Notes under the pieces: generated by a model
The model's database searches: none
Told to the model about the DNA's origin: nothing
What the model saw: only the letters and a program-made list of their open reading frames with translations
Position numbers and translations under genes: made by a program
NCBI RefSeq assembly: GCF_016587355.1
Contig: NZ_BNJF01000008.1
Coordinates: forward strand, 248,001-312,000
DNA length: 64,000 nucleotides
DNA from: Ktedonospora formicarum
GTDB lineage: Bacteria > Chloroflexota > Ktedonobacteria > Ktedonobacterales > Ktedonobacteraceae
Direction of reading: 5' to 3'
Shown here: piece by piece, positions 1-9,702 of the stretch
Numbering within the stretch: position 1 is the stretch's first letter
How the letters are laid out: the number at the start of each line of letters is the position of its first letter

Positions 1-558
1 TTAGATCTCACCTATCGCACCTCTTCGCTCTCCCGTTCTGACGACACAACAGCACAAGAGCCCCTGTTCTCGTCCGAGCACCTCCGGACGCAATGGGATA
101 GGCTCGCATTTCGTTCCGCGCCACAGGCGGGAGATCGAGCGCCAGATATAGCGTATCTGCGGACAGCTGAACAGCATGCGACCAGCCTCTTCCAACAGAT
201 GCGAGGAACCCGCTGGCATCTGCTGCTCTTTGGCGGAGAAGTATCTGAGCGTAGCAAAAGCACCATCCTGACGCTGCTCGATGAGGCACAGCATGTCAAG
301 ATGCATCTGGGCAGCGTTGGCGAAGAGATCAAACCGCTGCTCATTCTCAATAGCGGGCTGCCAATACAAGGCCTTGATGAGAGTATCGAGATCTTGTTTG
401 ACCCTGAGGGGGAAGCACATAGGCGCTATGGAGCACGGGGGCAAGCACTCTACCTGGTTCGACCGGATGGCTATATTGGATTTCGCAGCCTGCTTCCTGG
501 GGAAGAGACACTACTCGATTACCTGGATTCTATTTTTGTGCGTACACGGACACATTGA
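1..558 (+). CDS. FAD-dependent aromatic monooxygenase, C-terminal part (cut by window start)
   Basis: The frame is open from base 1 with no start, so the gene begins before the window. The visible 185 residues resemble the C-terminal, thioredoxin-like domain of PheA/TfdB-type FAD monooxygenases: a segment LDLTYRTSSL, then the RGTRWHLLLF stretch, and an end reading YLVRPDGYIGFRS, the usual closing motif where the last strand of that fold sits. The catalytic FAD domain lies outside the window. A diverged second copy of the first 150 bases occurs at 2212-2340, so this family was duplicated locally. Substrate cannot be judged. Family assignment is fairly secure; the reaction is known only from the family (NAD(P)H- and O2-dependent ring hydroxylation). 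Confidence 0.7.
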   Translation, partial: LDLTYRTSSLSRSDDTTAQEPLFSSEHLRTQWDRLAFRSAPQAGDRAPDIAYLRTAEQHATSLFQQMRGTRWHLLLFGGEVSERSKSTILTLLDEAQHVKMHLGSVGEEIKPLLILNSGLPIQGLDESIEILFDPEGEAHRRYGARGQALYLVRPDGYIGFRSLLPGEETLLDYLDSIFVRTRTH

Positions 559-975
559 GCCAAGCACGAGGGAAACTATGCGGCTCGCAAGTGATAGACA
601 GCTTCCGCGCAAGGTTGGGCGACCTCACAGTTCGCAGGCACGGCACGGGCCGGAGTGAGAAAGACGACGATCTTACCATGTTGCTCCAGAGGATGCTTCC
701 GGTCGGGGAAACCAGCCACAGATTGGGAATGTGATGCTGCATATGGTGAGCGTGATATGCACTGTGAGAGCTGCCCTCCTCCTCGGGATCTCTCGCTCGA
801 CGGTTTTCCACCGTGTGGAGGAAAGCAGGAATACACCAGAAACCCGGTCTTGGCGAAATCCTCGGGAACGTTTTACCGCTTGCTCGCCCTTAGCGGAAGC
901 TATGGGGGAATGTACATCGCAACTCCGAATTGGATTTCTTTTTGACTCTCTATCTTTCTAAAGGAATAATAGAGC
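559..975. other. Gap with a possible helix-turn-helix remnant
   Basis: No convincing complete gene is seen. A short frame at 731-961 contains AALLLGISRSTVFHRVEE, which looks like the Fis-type recognition helix found at the end of some regulators, but nothing upstream supports a full protein. It is best treated as a relic. Confidence 0.3.
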
Positions 976-1935
976 ATGACTCAGACAAAGAGACAAAATG
1001 CACCATTGCACACGCATATGATCCAACATATTGCCCCTCCAATAGGGGATCTCTACACCGTTGAGGGGCGGCGCTTGCTGCTCTCCCGCTCAGGGACTGG
1101 AGGTCCGGCGGTCGTGTTTCTGCCCGGTGCGGGCATGGTTGGTCTTGACTTCTTGAATATTCATCACCAGATCTCGCCATTCACCATGTCAGTCATCTAC
1201 GACCGTGGGAGAACAGGCTGGAGCGATCAGGTGCCCCTGCCGAGAACCACCACTGAGGTCGTCGATGAGCTCCACACGTTGCTACAGGTTGCCAACATAT
1301 CGGCTCCCTATCTCCTCGTTGGTCACTCTCTGGGCGGATTCTATGCTCGTCGGTACACACAACGCTTCCCCAATGAGGTGGTGGGCCTGCTCCTATTAGA
1401 ACCCGGCCATGAGGACTTCAATGCCTTTATGCCGAAGCAAACCGTGCTCGACCAGCTCCGAGGGTTCTTGGCAACCCTTTGCTTGCTCCCTCGTATCAAG
1501 CCATTTTATCGTAACCTGTATCGTCAGATGTTTGCAGCATGGCCGGAGCAGGTTCGTGAACCACTGATCGACTGGCACATGCGATCCCTGACGAAAACCT
1601 TTCAGGAATGGCCTGCTACAGATAGAACGGATACGGGCAAGCTCTCGACCGAGTTGCGCAATGGCGGACCCATCCCGGACATCCCCATGATCGTCCTGCA
1701 TGCCCTCGGCCTCGATCCGTCCATGGAGGCAACTATGTCCAGATCATTCTTACTGAAGATCAATGACGGGAAACTCGCTCTCTACACGGCGCTCGCCGCA
1801 TCGGTTTCGCATGGGGAATACCGAGGACTCAAACATGCTGGACACTCGTTCATGCACATTGACCGCTCGGATGCCGTCATACAAGCGATCCGGGACCTGC
1901 TTGACAGTATTTCGAGAGAGAGCTACAAGCGCTGA
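976..1935 (+). CDS. Alpha/beta hydrolase
   Basis: A 319-residue alpha/beta-hydrolase fold protein. The nucleophile elbow GHSLGG places the catalytic serine near residue 118; the oxyanion region LPGAG lies near residues 49-53; the likely catalytic histidine is in HAGHSFMHIDR near the C-terminus. There is no signal peptide, so it is probably cytoplasmic. The ATG is preceded by AAAGGA about 11 bases upstream. It sits between two copies of an FAD monooxygenase end, so a role in degrading a hydroxylated aromatic or an ester is possible, but that is inference from context only. Substrate unknown; fold confident. Confidence 0.85.
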   Translation: MTQTKRQNAPLHTHMIQHIAPPIGDLYTVEGRRLLLSRSGTGGPAVVFLPGAGMVGLDFLNIHHQISPFTMSVIYDRGRTGWSDQVPLPRTTTEVVDELHTLLQVANISAPYLLVGHSLGGFYARRYTQRFPNEVVGLLLLEPGHEDFNAFMPKQTVLDQLRGFLATLCLLPRIKPFYRNLYRQMFAAWPEQVREPLIDWHMRSLTKTFQEWPATDRTDTGKLSTELRNGGPIPDIPMIVLHALGLDPSMEATMSRSFLLKINDGKLALYTALAASVSHGEYRGLKHAGHSFMHIDRSDAVIQAIRDLLDSISRESYKR

Positions 1936-1965
1936 GAAGTTGCTCCCTGAGATGCACACAGGTAT

Positions 1966-2433
1966 TTAAGGCGCCTATAACCTGGCCTGGAAGCTGGCGC
2001 TGGTGCTAGAGGGAAGCAGTCCCCTTCCCTGCCGGATACCTACGAGCAGGAACGACGGCCCATTGGAGAGGCGCTCTTGCGCGATACGGAGACCAATGCT
2101 AGCGTGTTGCTGGGAGGGAATGCGGCTCTGCGTTTGCTTCATGGTCATCTGGTGCTGCCCTTGATGGGTCTTCCCCTACTACAGCGCAAGGCCACACAGC
2201 GGGGGACACAGTTAGATCTCACCTATCGCACCTCTTCGCTCTCCCATTCTGACGACATAGCAGCACAAGAGCCCCTGTTCTCGTCTGAGCACATCTGGGC
2301 ACGATGGGATAAGCTCGTGTTACACTTCACTTCACAAGCGGGATATCGAGCGTCAAGAAATGTTAGATCCATTGGAAGTGCGAGTGCTAGAGTAGGGGCC
2401 AAGGTTCATGCTCTTTTCTTGCCCACGACGTGA
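1966..2433 (+). pseudogene. FAD monooxygenase fragment, frameshifted (second copy)
   Basis: The segment starts in mid-domain with GAYNLAWKLALVLEG, the conserved motif near the end of the FAD domain of PheA/TfdB-like monooxygenases, then shifts frame near 2035 and continues as YEQERRPIGEALLRDTETNA. Bases 2212-2340 are clearly homologous to the first 150 bases of the window; beyond that the frame degenerates and stops at 2433 without the thioredoxin-like end. There is no start and no N-terminal FAD-binding motif. It is a truncated relic of a duplicated monooxygenase gene, not a working enzyme. Confidence 0.65.
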
Positions 2434-2821
2434 CAACCTCTTGCGCTTATAGGCGGTTCGTTTTTGACGATCCGCGCAGTCGCTCGTCAGGTGATGCCTG
2501 CTTTGGGCCGCACGTTTTGGGAGATATCAACGCGAGGATCGATGTTCCTCGACCAAGCACACCAACACAATGATGCCAACCATCCCCAGGCAGGTCCGGT
2601 CGTTCTGGCTTCCCGAATGTGTGTTTGAAGGGAAGCAAGCGTCGCTGCCCTCTAAGACGTGTTTGCTGCTGTAGTGGAGATATTGGCATGCTGCTCGAGC
2701 AAGGGCACATGCATACGAGAAGGTGAGCACGCGCAGGCTTGCAGGTGCATCTTGCTTCTGCTATACTCCCCCCATGTTGGGGAGTTGGGGAGGAGATCCG
2801 TTGTGGACATGGAAGGAGTCT
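2434..2821. other. Gap without recognisable gene
   Basis: No supported coding region is seen on either strand. The last 20 bases carry the AAGGAG ribosome-binding site of the following regulator. Confidence 0.4.
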
Positions 2822-5800
2822 ATGCCCAAGCTACCAGCTCATGTGCTGCTCTGGTCTACAGAGCACCATCTCTATTTTTTAGATACGCCAAACCATCCAT
2901 CGCAGCTCATCATTCCTGAAAACGAGGAAGCGTGGCGTGCCTGGTTAATGACCCATTCTTCCTTTTCCTTCCAAGGCCAACATGGGCACCTGAACGTGCT
3001 CAAAGAGTTCCGGGCTCGTGGAACTGGCTACTGGTATGCCTATCGCACCAGCTCTGGCCGGAACAGAAAGCGCTATCTTGGAACAAGTACAACGCTGACA
3101 CTGGAGCGCTTAGAGGAGATAGCACAGGCGCTGCAGGAAAGCGAACAGAGACCTCTTCCAACACCCACCCACGCGCCTCCCTCGATTCCTTATTTGCAGA
3201 GCCAGTCTGCTGAGAAAGACGTTCCTTTCAGCCAGGGAGAACAGGGGCGTATCGACACCGAGGCACGCGTGATGATGGCGATAACCAGGCTTGCTCCTCC
3301 CCGTTTGCCAGCCACACTTGTCAACCGGGAACGTCTCCTCTCCATCCTGGAGAGCGCCCTCACTCGCCCGTTGACCATACTGTCTGCCTCCGCAGGCTGG
3401 GGAAAGACGACCCTGCTCTCAACATGGGCCCACAGCCATCAAGAGGCCGTGGCCTGGCTCTCGTTGGAACCCTTGGACAATGATCCGATGCGCTTTTGGA
3501 TCTCGATCATTGCAGCACTTCGTCGATGTCGTCCGGAAATTGGAGCGCGTGCGCTCGCCCTCCTGCACAGTCCTGAGTCGCTTTCTCTGAGTGTAACAAC
3601 GTTGCTCAATGAACTGGCTGACCAGCATGCTGAAACCACCTCGCCCATCTTGCTGATCCTGGATGATTATCATGTGATCGACGAGTCCATGATTCATGCG
3701 TCCCTGACCTTCTGGTTGGAGCATCTGCCTCCCTATGTGCATCTCTTGCTTGCTAGTCGGATTGATCCAGACCTCCCCTTGCCCGCCTTCGTGCGCGTGG
3801 TCATCTGGAAGAGATCCGCGATACCGATCTGCGCTTTACGCGGGAAGAAACGCACTCTTTTCTCACTCAACGTGTGGGACTCATTCTCTCAGAGGCCGAT
3901 ATCGCGTTGCTGGAAACGCGCACTGAGGGCTGGATTGCCGGACTCCAACTCGCCGCCCTCGTGCTCAAAAAAAGCCCTGATCCTTCCGTCTATGTGCGGA
4001 CACTAAGTGGGAGCCAGCGCTTCCTGCTCGATTACTTGTGCGAAGAAGTGCTTGCGAGTCTGCCTGAAGCGCTACAGGATTTCTTGCTGAAGACAAGCGT
4101 GCTCGACCGTTTGAGCGCCTCGCTTTGCGATGCTATCAGGGGCAAAGAGGATAGTGATCGCTTCCTTGCCCAGGTGGAACGTGCCAATCTCTTCTTGCTG
4201 CCCATGGATGAGAGTCGGCAGTGGTACCGCTATCACATGCTCTGGGCGCAAGCCATGCAGCACGAAGCCCGACGCCGCCTGGGAGCTGCCACCGTACGTT
4301 CGCTGTACAGAAAAGCCAGTGAGTGGTATGAGCACCAGCACATGCTCCCGGAAGCGATTGAAGCAGCGCTGGCTGGGGAAGATTTTGCGCGCGCTACCAC
4401 ACTGATCGAGCGTTTTGTCCTCCCGCAGAGCTTTCGCAATGCGTATCAGAATTTGTCTCAGTGGCTGAGACAACTGCCTGAGGAAATCGTGCAAACCCAA
4501 CCAGACCTCTGTTTGCTGGCTGTCCTCGCGTTGACGTTTACGACTGATCGGCGTTCGCCTGCTACCTGGAAACAGGTCGAACGGCTTCTTCAGTGGGCGA
4601 GGCAGGGCTTTGAGGCAACAGAGCAGTGGGAAAAACTGGGAGAAGCACTGCAACTGCACGCCGAGCTGGCCTTTTTTCAGGGCGATCTCGGCAATGTGTT
4701 GGCGCTGGCTCGTCAGGCCCAACCGCTGCTTTCCGAACACAGTTTGCTGTATACAGACAATGTTGGGATGAGCGGATTAGAAGCCTTTCTGGCAGGCGAG
4801 ATGGAGGTAGCCTGTCAGCACTTTCTTGAAGGATACCGGAGAGCGAAAAGTCTCAGTTTGCTCTCCTCGGTGATCTATGCGTCCCTTCTGTTGGGCTCAG
4901 TATGCCTGGAACAGAACAGGTTGCGCAGGGCCTCACACTACTACCATCAAGCCCTTGCTTATATTGATGTAGATCAAGATATTGTTCGACAGCAATTGTT
5001 GCTGGAAACAGGAAGCACAGAACCATTCTTCTTTTCCTGGGCGTATCATTGTCTGGCGCAACTTTCGTATGAATGCAATGCGCTTTCCAACACTCAGCGT
5101 TATCTGTCGGCAGCGCTGGCACTCCGAGACAAGCCAGAGGCAGAGATCCACGTTCTGGCGTCGGGCGCACTTATCCAGGCTCGCCTGTTGCAAGCGTGTG
5201 GCGAGACCACTCAGGCTCTGGATCTTCTCTTGCGCTGGGAGACGCATACTCGCTTCCCCTGGTCTCTGAGAGCGATTCGCACCTGCCGTGCACGATTGCA
5301 ACTGGCACATCGCGATCTGTCGGCGGTCGAACAATGGGCACAAGAAAAGGAACACGCTTTCGATCCCCGCACGCTCAACCAGGAGCAAGACCTTCCACTG
5401 TTGCAACAACAAGAGGAAGCACTGCTCCTCGCGCGTTTGCGCCTTGCGCAACAGAAAGGGGAAACCGTATTGAACGAGTTGGCCCCTTGGAAAGAGAAAG
5501 CCCGGGCTCAAGGGCGCAGACGCAGCGTGCTGGAAATTCAGCTTCTGGAGGCTCTGGCCCACGTTGCCTGCCACAAACCTGTACAGGCCAAAGGCTCTCT
5601 TACAGAGGCGTTGAGGCTGGCGCAACCTGAAAATTTTCAGCGTGTCTTTCTCGATGAAGGCCCAGCGATGCACTCCCTGCTCAAAACAGTGCTGCCAGAG
5701 CTCCACGAGGCGTCCCTGATCGCCTTTGTACGAATCCTCCTGCGCGCCTTTGCCCAGGAGCCTGGTACCCGATCTGCCGAGGAGACTGCTCCTCTTCGAG

Positions 5801-6018
5801 GGGAGTCGCTGTTTCTGGAACCACTGAGCGATCAGGAACAACGAGTCTTCCATTTGCTGGTCGCTGGGCGCTCCAACCCAGAGATTGCGCGTGAATTGGT
5901 GATCTCAGTCAATACCGTGAAAACGCATGTCCAGAATCTCTATCGCAAGCTGGGTGTTCGTAACCGAATCGAAGCCAGCGAGGTCGCGCGGCGCTGGTCT
6001 CTGCTCTCCTCTTCCTGA
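2822..6018 (+). pseudogene. LuxR-family MalT-like ATPase regulator, one frameshift
   Basis: A giant signal-transduction ATPase with a C-terminal LuxR helix-turn-helix. The start at 2822 (MPKLPAHVLLWSTEHH) follows AAGGAG and gives the N-terminal domain typical of these regulators in Ktedonobacteria; the longer upstream frame is not needed. Domains: N-terminal 100-residue domain, NTPase with Walker A SASAGWGKTT, a TPR-like repeat region, and a LuxR HTH (EPLSDQEQRVFHLLVAGRSN) at the end. Near 3780 one base is missing: before it the frame reads ASRIDPDLPL, after it RARGHLEEIRDTDLRFTREE is recovered only in the next frame. The corrected protein would be about 1065 residues. Single sequencing error or recent inactivation cannot be told apart. 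The inducer is unknown. Confidence 0.8.
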
Positions 6019-6143
6019 TCCTCTTGCCTTTTCCCCTCACCCACGTAGAATCATTCCATAAGGTGAGGGCAACTCACCCCTTTGTGCTCTATACTCCAAG
6101 CATCCACGCACGAAGGAAGGAGGCGCTCACGATACGTTATCGC

Positions 6144-6353
6144 ATGTGGATCAAAGGACACCTGGACCCCTCCTGGCAAGAATGGTTCGAAGATCTTCAG
6201 ATTGCTCCTCATGGTCCTGATACAACTGCGCTGTACGGATCATTGGTTGATCAAGCAGCACTCTACCGGGTGCTCCTTAAAATTCGCAGTCTTGGCCTCG
6301 TCTTGCTCTCCCTGGAGGCAGACGAATTCCCGTCAACCCAAGAGGAGCAATGA
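6144..6353 (+). CDS. Small conserved protein after a MalT-type regulator
   Basis: A short protein of about 69 residues beginning MWIKGHLDPSWQEWFEDL. Its look (IKGHLDPSW at the start, VDQAALYRVLLKIRSLG later) matches small proteins often seen in Ktedonobacteria beside large regulators; function unknown. The start is uncertain: a strong AAGGAGG lies at about 6117-6123, well placed for a codon near 6132 that is ATA, while the first ATG is at 6144. The original start may therefore have been lost or a rare ATA may be used. It follows the LuxR/MalT gene in the same direction by about 125 bases, so the two could be co-transcribed. Confidence 0.5.
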   Translation: MWIKGHLDPSWQEWFEDLQIAPHGPDTTALYGSLVDQAALYRVLLKIRSLGLVLLSLEADEFPSTQEEQ

Positions 6354-6435
6354 TACTTTCGCGCAATACGAAGACCAAAAAGAGCATCCCTTGAGCATTG
6401 GAAGACATTCTGCTAAAACCACAAGGAGAGTATTG

Positions 6436-7263
6436 ATGTACACTTATGCAGGCAAGATGGCGTTGATTACAGGCGCGTCATCGGGCATTGGAGAAGCCTT
6501 CGCTCATGCATTGGCAGCGCGTGGAATGCATGTCATTCTCGTCGCACGCACCGAAACGCGCCTCCGCGACCTCGCGCAGAAGCTCACCTTTACTTATGGA
6601 GTGCGAGCCGAGGTTATTTCCGCTGATTTGAGTCAGGAGAATGCTGCATCCGCGATTGCGCACGAAGTGCAGGCACGTGGGCTCGTGGTTGATATGCTGA
6701 TCAACAATGCGGGTTTTGGCTCCTATGGGCATTTTACAGACGTGGACTCGCAACGGCATCACGCGCAGGTCATGGTCAACGTGGCGAGTGTCGTTGACAT
6801 GACCCGTGCCTTTCTCCCTGCCATGACTGCACGCGGCGAGGGGGCGATAATCAACCTCGCCTCAATCTCAGCCTTTGCGTCGATCCCCTATATGGCCGTC
6901 TATCCAGCCTCCAAATCCTTCGTCCTCTCGTTCTCCGAGACCTTAGCGGCGGAGTACAAGGACGACGGCGTGCGCGTGCTGGCGCTTTGCCCCGGCGAGG
7001 TCAAGACAAACTTTATACACGCCTCGGGCAACCCTTCGGCTCCAGGACCGACCATGACAACGGAGGAGGTGGTCGCGTTTGCTCTCAAGAATCTGGAGCG
7101 CGGGCGCAGTTTTGCGATTCCTGGAGCGTTTAACGTCATGATGAGCATCATCTGGCGCATGCTGCCGCGCCGTGTCTTCGCGAATGCGGTGATGAAATCG
7201 CTGAAATCCAATCCCCCCTCGTTGAGGACAAACACGAGCAGCAACCATGTCTCTGCCTCGTGA
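6436..7263 (+). CDS. Short-chain dehydrogenase/reductase (SDR)
   Basis: A classical SDR of 275 residues. It shows the cofactor motif TGASSGIG (residues 12-19), the NNAG structural motif, a catalytic serine in NLASISAF and the YPASK pair providing the catalytic Tyr and Lys. Arg-bearing VARTETRLRDLA after the second strand suggests NADP(H). ATG 6436 is chosen because AAGGAGAG lies just upstream; the longer open frame from 6082 runs through the neighbouring small gene and is spurious. It resembles the DltE/YdfG-like oxidoreductases acting on small alcohols or acyl groups; the substrate is not predictable. Cytoplasmic. Confidence 0.88.
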   Translation: MYTYAGKMALITGASSGIGEAFAHALAARGMHVILVARTETRLRDLAQKLTFTYGVRAEVISADLSQENAASAIAHEVQARGLVVDMLINNAGFGSYGHFTDVDSQRHHAQVMVNVASVVDMTRAFLPAMTARGEGAIINLASISAFASIPYMAVYPASKSFVLSFSETLAAEYKDDGVRVLALCPGEVKTNFIHASGNPSAPGPTMTTEEVVAFALKNLERGRSFAIPGAFNVMMSIIWRMLPRRVFANAVMKSLKSNPPSLRTNTSSNHVSAS

Positions 7264-7390
7264 TCAGTCAGACTCCTCCCTCCGCAGACATGTACCTGGC
7301 AAACGAAGTTTGAGAGGGTACGAAGAGGGAAGGAATACGGAGGAGAGCAATGTTCGAGCAAAAGTGCAGGGAAATGGGAGAAAATAACAT

Positions 7391-7891
7391 ATGACAGCAT
7401 GGGAAAGTTTTTTTGTGACTGCGGGAGGGGCTGCGGCGGTTCTGGCTGGGCTGATTTTTGTCGGCATCTCGATCAATTTACAAAAATTGCTGGAGAGAAC
7501 CATTGTCTCACGAGGAGCCTGGGTGAGCCTGTTGACGTTGATAGAGGTGCTCATCGTCTCCTTATTCATGCTCATCCCTGAGCAGCCGCTGGTGGCGCTA
7601 GGGGCCGAAATCGGGGGAATCGGCCTGATCTGTTGGATCGTCATGAGCGTCGTGACTATGCATCAGTTCAAGCACGCACATAAGGATGGTTTTTTTGAGG
7701 GTCAGACATGGTATGGCATACTTGGCATGCTTCTGCTGAGTCAACTCATCACAGTGCCATTTATCGTTGGAGGCGTCCTGCTACTGCTCAATAAAGAGAG
7801 CGGGATCTATTGGACCTTGCCCGGGATTTTGTCTGCGTTGCCCTACTCGCTCTATATGGGATGGGTCTTGACGGTTGAGGTGAATCGATAG
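7391..7891 (+). CDS. Small integral membrane protein, four predicted helices
   Basis: A 166-residue hydrophobic protein. Likely membrane segments cover about residues 8-27, 45-62, 73-92 and 110-135, with a fifth hydrophobic stretch at the end. The opening TAWESFFVTAGGAAAVLAGLIFVG is typical of small hypothetical membrane proteins from soil bacteria; no enzyme motif is seen. It starts with ATG after a weak site (GGGAGAAAATA). It stands alone between the SDR gene and a decayed zone. Function unknown. Confidence 0.65.
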   Translation: MTAWESFFVTAGGAAAVLAGLIFVGISINLQKLLERTIVSRGAWVSLLTLIEVLIVSLFMLIPEQPLVALGAEIGGIGLICWIVMSVVTMHQFKHAHKDGFFEGQTWYGILGMLLLSQLITVPFIVGGVLLLLNKESGIYWTLPGILSALPYSLYMGWVLTVEVNR

Positions 7892-8011
7892 GATGAGTTC
7901 GGTTCAGGCGAGGGCTTTTCCTGGCAAACGTTTCTTTCTTGAAGACCAATGCCCGCCATGAGAACCACGGGCATGCATCTCAGCAAACGAATCGCTCTGT
8001 TTATTTTGATC

Positions 8012-8086
8012 AATGCAAGTCATTTGCAATTAGTGGTGGGGTCTGATCGGGTAGCGTTGTCTCAAAATTTGCAAATGACTTGCATT
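8012..8086. repeat. Perfect 18-bp inverted repeat with metalloregulator-like arms
   Basis: Arms 8012-8029 and 8069-8086 are exact reverse complements (AATGCAAGTCATTTGCAA), separated by 39 bases. Each arm is itself nearly palindromic (TGCAA-N5-TTGCA), the general form of Fur/Zur/Mur-family operators. No gene starts directly beside it, so a regulatory role is only a possibility; it may also be the end of a small mobile repeat. Confidence 0.5.
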
Positions 8087-8252
8087 AAGAGACCTTTTCC
8101 AGTGAAGCCTGTCCACTCCAGAATGGAAAGAGATGAAACAGCACTGGCAATATACAACAGTTGGCCCAATGGCTTTCGGGTGGTAGTGTCAGAACTGAGA
8201 ACACAGAAACTCATAAGGAGTCCTGAGAATCTACTCCTTGTGTGTTTCTCAC

Positions 8253-8860
8253 TATGAGGCGACTTGTATGAACGCTTTCAAGGCAGCAAGGCGTCGGAGG
8301 AAGGCTTGTCGTTGTTGTATGAGTGAGATAACTGCTTTTATAGGAGAGCGGGAACAGAAATAGTGCCGTCATTCATCAAAGGCAGAACAGAATTGGGCTG
8401 CTGATTCGAAGTTTCCGAAGTCACGCATGGGATAATAACGTTGCTTGATTCCTCGATGGCCTTGCTCCAACCGATTCTGCAAAGACTTGTGTGTTCAATG
8501 CTGGATGTTGCTGCTCATCATCTCACGTATGGCCCGCAGATAGGGCGTATGGCCGTCCATCGTCACTTGATTGGGAACATGGCCAACGACAACAACAGCC
8601 TGATGGAAAAACTGCTGAGCTGCCTCCATGTTCCTCTTCTCGCTCAGCCGAAAATCAACCAGATGGCCATCAGCATCGATGGCCCGATACAAGTAACACC
8701 ACTTTCCAAGCGCCTTAAGATACGTTTCGTCGACATATCAGGATGTTCCCGCCTGTCCACGTCGCCGGGTTCGTACCTGCTCTGCGATCAGTGGAGCAAA
8801 CCGTGTTTCCCAATCTCGGATGGCTTCGCGGCAAGATACGCGCACTCGAAGCATCGCTCA
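8253..8860 (-). pseudogene. IS6-family transposase remnant with several stops
   Basis: Read on the minus strand the region gives a nearly continuous IS6/IS26-type DDE transposase: EAIRDWETRFAPLIAEQ, YVDETYLKALGKWCYLYRAID, DGHLVDFRLSEKRNMEAA, QVTMDGHTPYLRAIRE, NRLEQGHRGIKQRYYPMR and a C-terminal LLQQRQ-like helix. At least three in-frame TGA codons interrupt it: before YVDET where Trp is expected, after NIQH, and before RHYF. The N-terminal helix-turn-helix domain is missing, cut near 8860 where an unrelated frame begins on the other strand. The element is dead and probably truncated the neighbouring gene when it arrived or was deleted. Confidence 0.8.
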
Positions 8861-9411
8861 CGCTGACAATGAAACTCCTCGATGATCTTGAGCAGCAGCC
8901 TGATGAATCGGCCTTTCTCGCCACGCTCACAGACACGACACACACGCGCCCTTCAGAGGAACGCCTCCAGGGCCTCGACGCCCCCGTGACCGCGCTGCTG
9001 GGTTCAGCGGAAGCCTCACAGCGTGCCCTGGCGCAGTTTGAAGCTCAGCTCCCTGAATTCCATGCACACCTCAGCAATGCCGCAGGCTGGTTTGAGGTCT
9101 TCTTTGTGTCCAAACGGACCTTCACGCTCCCCATGCACGCCTTCCTCAAGGCCCTAAATCGCCAAGACGAGCAGCAGAAGCCCATCCCTGAGTCAGTGGC
9201 CCAGGCCCGCCCTGCCGAGGTCGTCCCCCTCCTCCTGCAAGGCGTCTCACCCACCGCTCTCCCGCGCCAGTATCATGACGTGATCTTCCAGACCGTCAAG
9301 CTGGGGCCCTACGTCCTCTATCGCCGGCGCGAGGACGCTCACACCTCCACCATCAGCCTCGGCCTCCTCCACTACTCTCCCCCCTTCCCTTTCACCCCTC
9401 CTGGCTTCTAA
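8860..9411 (+). CDS. Unknown protein, 5' end replaced by IS6 remnant
   Basis: The frame continuing from the IS6 remnant (about residue 40 of a longer open frame) has coding character: LTMKLLDDLEQQPDESAFLATL, a helical stretch APVTALLGSAEASQRALAQF, then AAGWFEVFFVSKRTFTLPMH and a C-terminus YVLYRRREDAHTSTISLG. The family was not recognised. The alternating charged and hydrophobic pattern suggests an alpha-helical soluble protein. No proper start or ribosome site is visible, so what remains is probably the C-terminal part of a gene broken at the mobile-element junction. It ends 292 bases before the end of the next, oppositely oriented gene; bases 9412-9702 hold nothing recognisable. Confidence 0.45.
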   Translation, partial: TLTMKLLDDLEQQPDESAFLATLTDTTHTRPSEERLQGLDAPVTALLGSAEASQRALAQFEAQLPEFHAHLSNAAGWFEVFFVSKRTFTLPMHAFLKALNRQDEQQKPIPESVAQARPAEVVPLLLQGVSPTALPRQYHDVIFQTVKLGPYVLYRRREDAHTSTISLGLLHYSPPFPFTPPGF

Positions 9412-9702
9412 CAGGTGCAAGAGCATGCGAGAGGAGACGAGGATGGGCAGTGGCGCACTTTGAAACAGATCTTATTCAGAGCGTGCCAGCTCCAGCCGAT
9501 AGCACCAACGCGCCAGGCTGATCCTCTCACGCTCACCTTCTTCCGTCCCTGGCCACCATGTTTTCACCTGTTCTCTCACAGGCAGCACCGTTTCTTCTCC
9601 CTGCCATGCAAGGTGTTCTCTCCTCTGGGCAACGCTCTCGCCAGCGAGGCTTCCCCCCCCCAGCATGGACTCTCACTCTCATCACGAACGCTCCCAGATC
9701 AC

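Noticed and set aside
731..961. Small HTH protein
   Set aside because: Only a recognition-helix-like stretch is seen; there is no start signal or continuing domain, so it is noted as a relic only.
4072..5853. Long minus-strand frames opposite the LuxR/MalT gene (4072-4740, 4933-5853)
   Set aside because: They are antisense to conserved TPR and HTH-region codons, with no family features or start signals.
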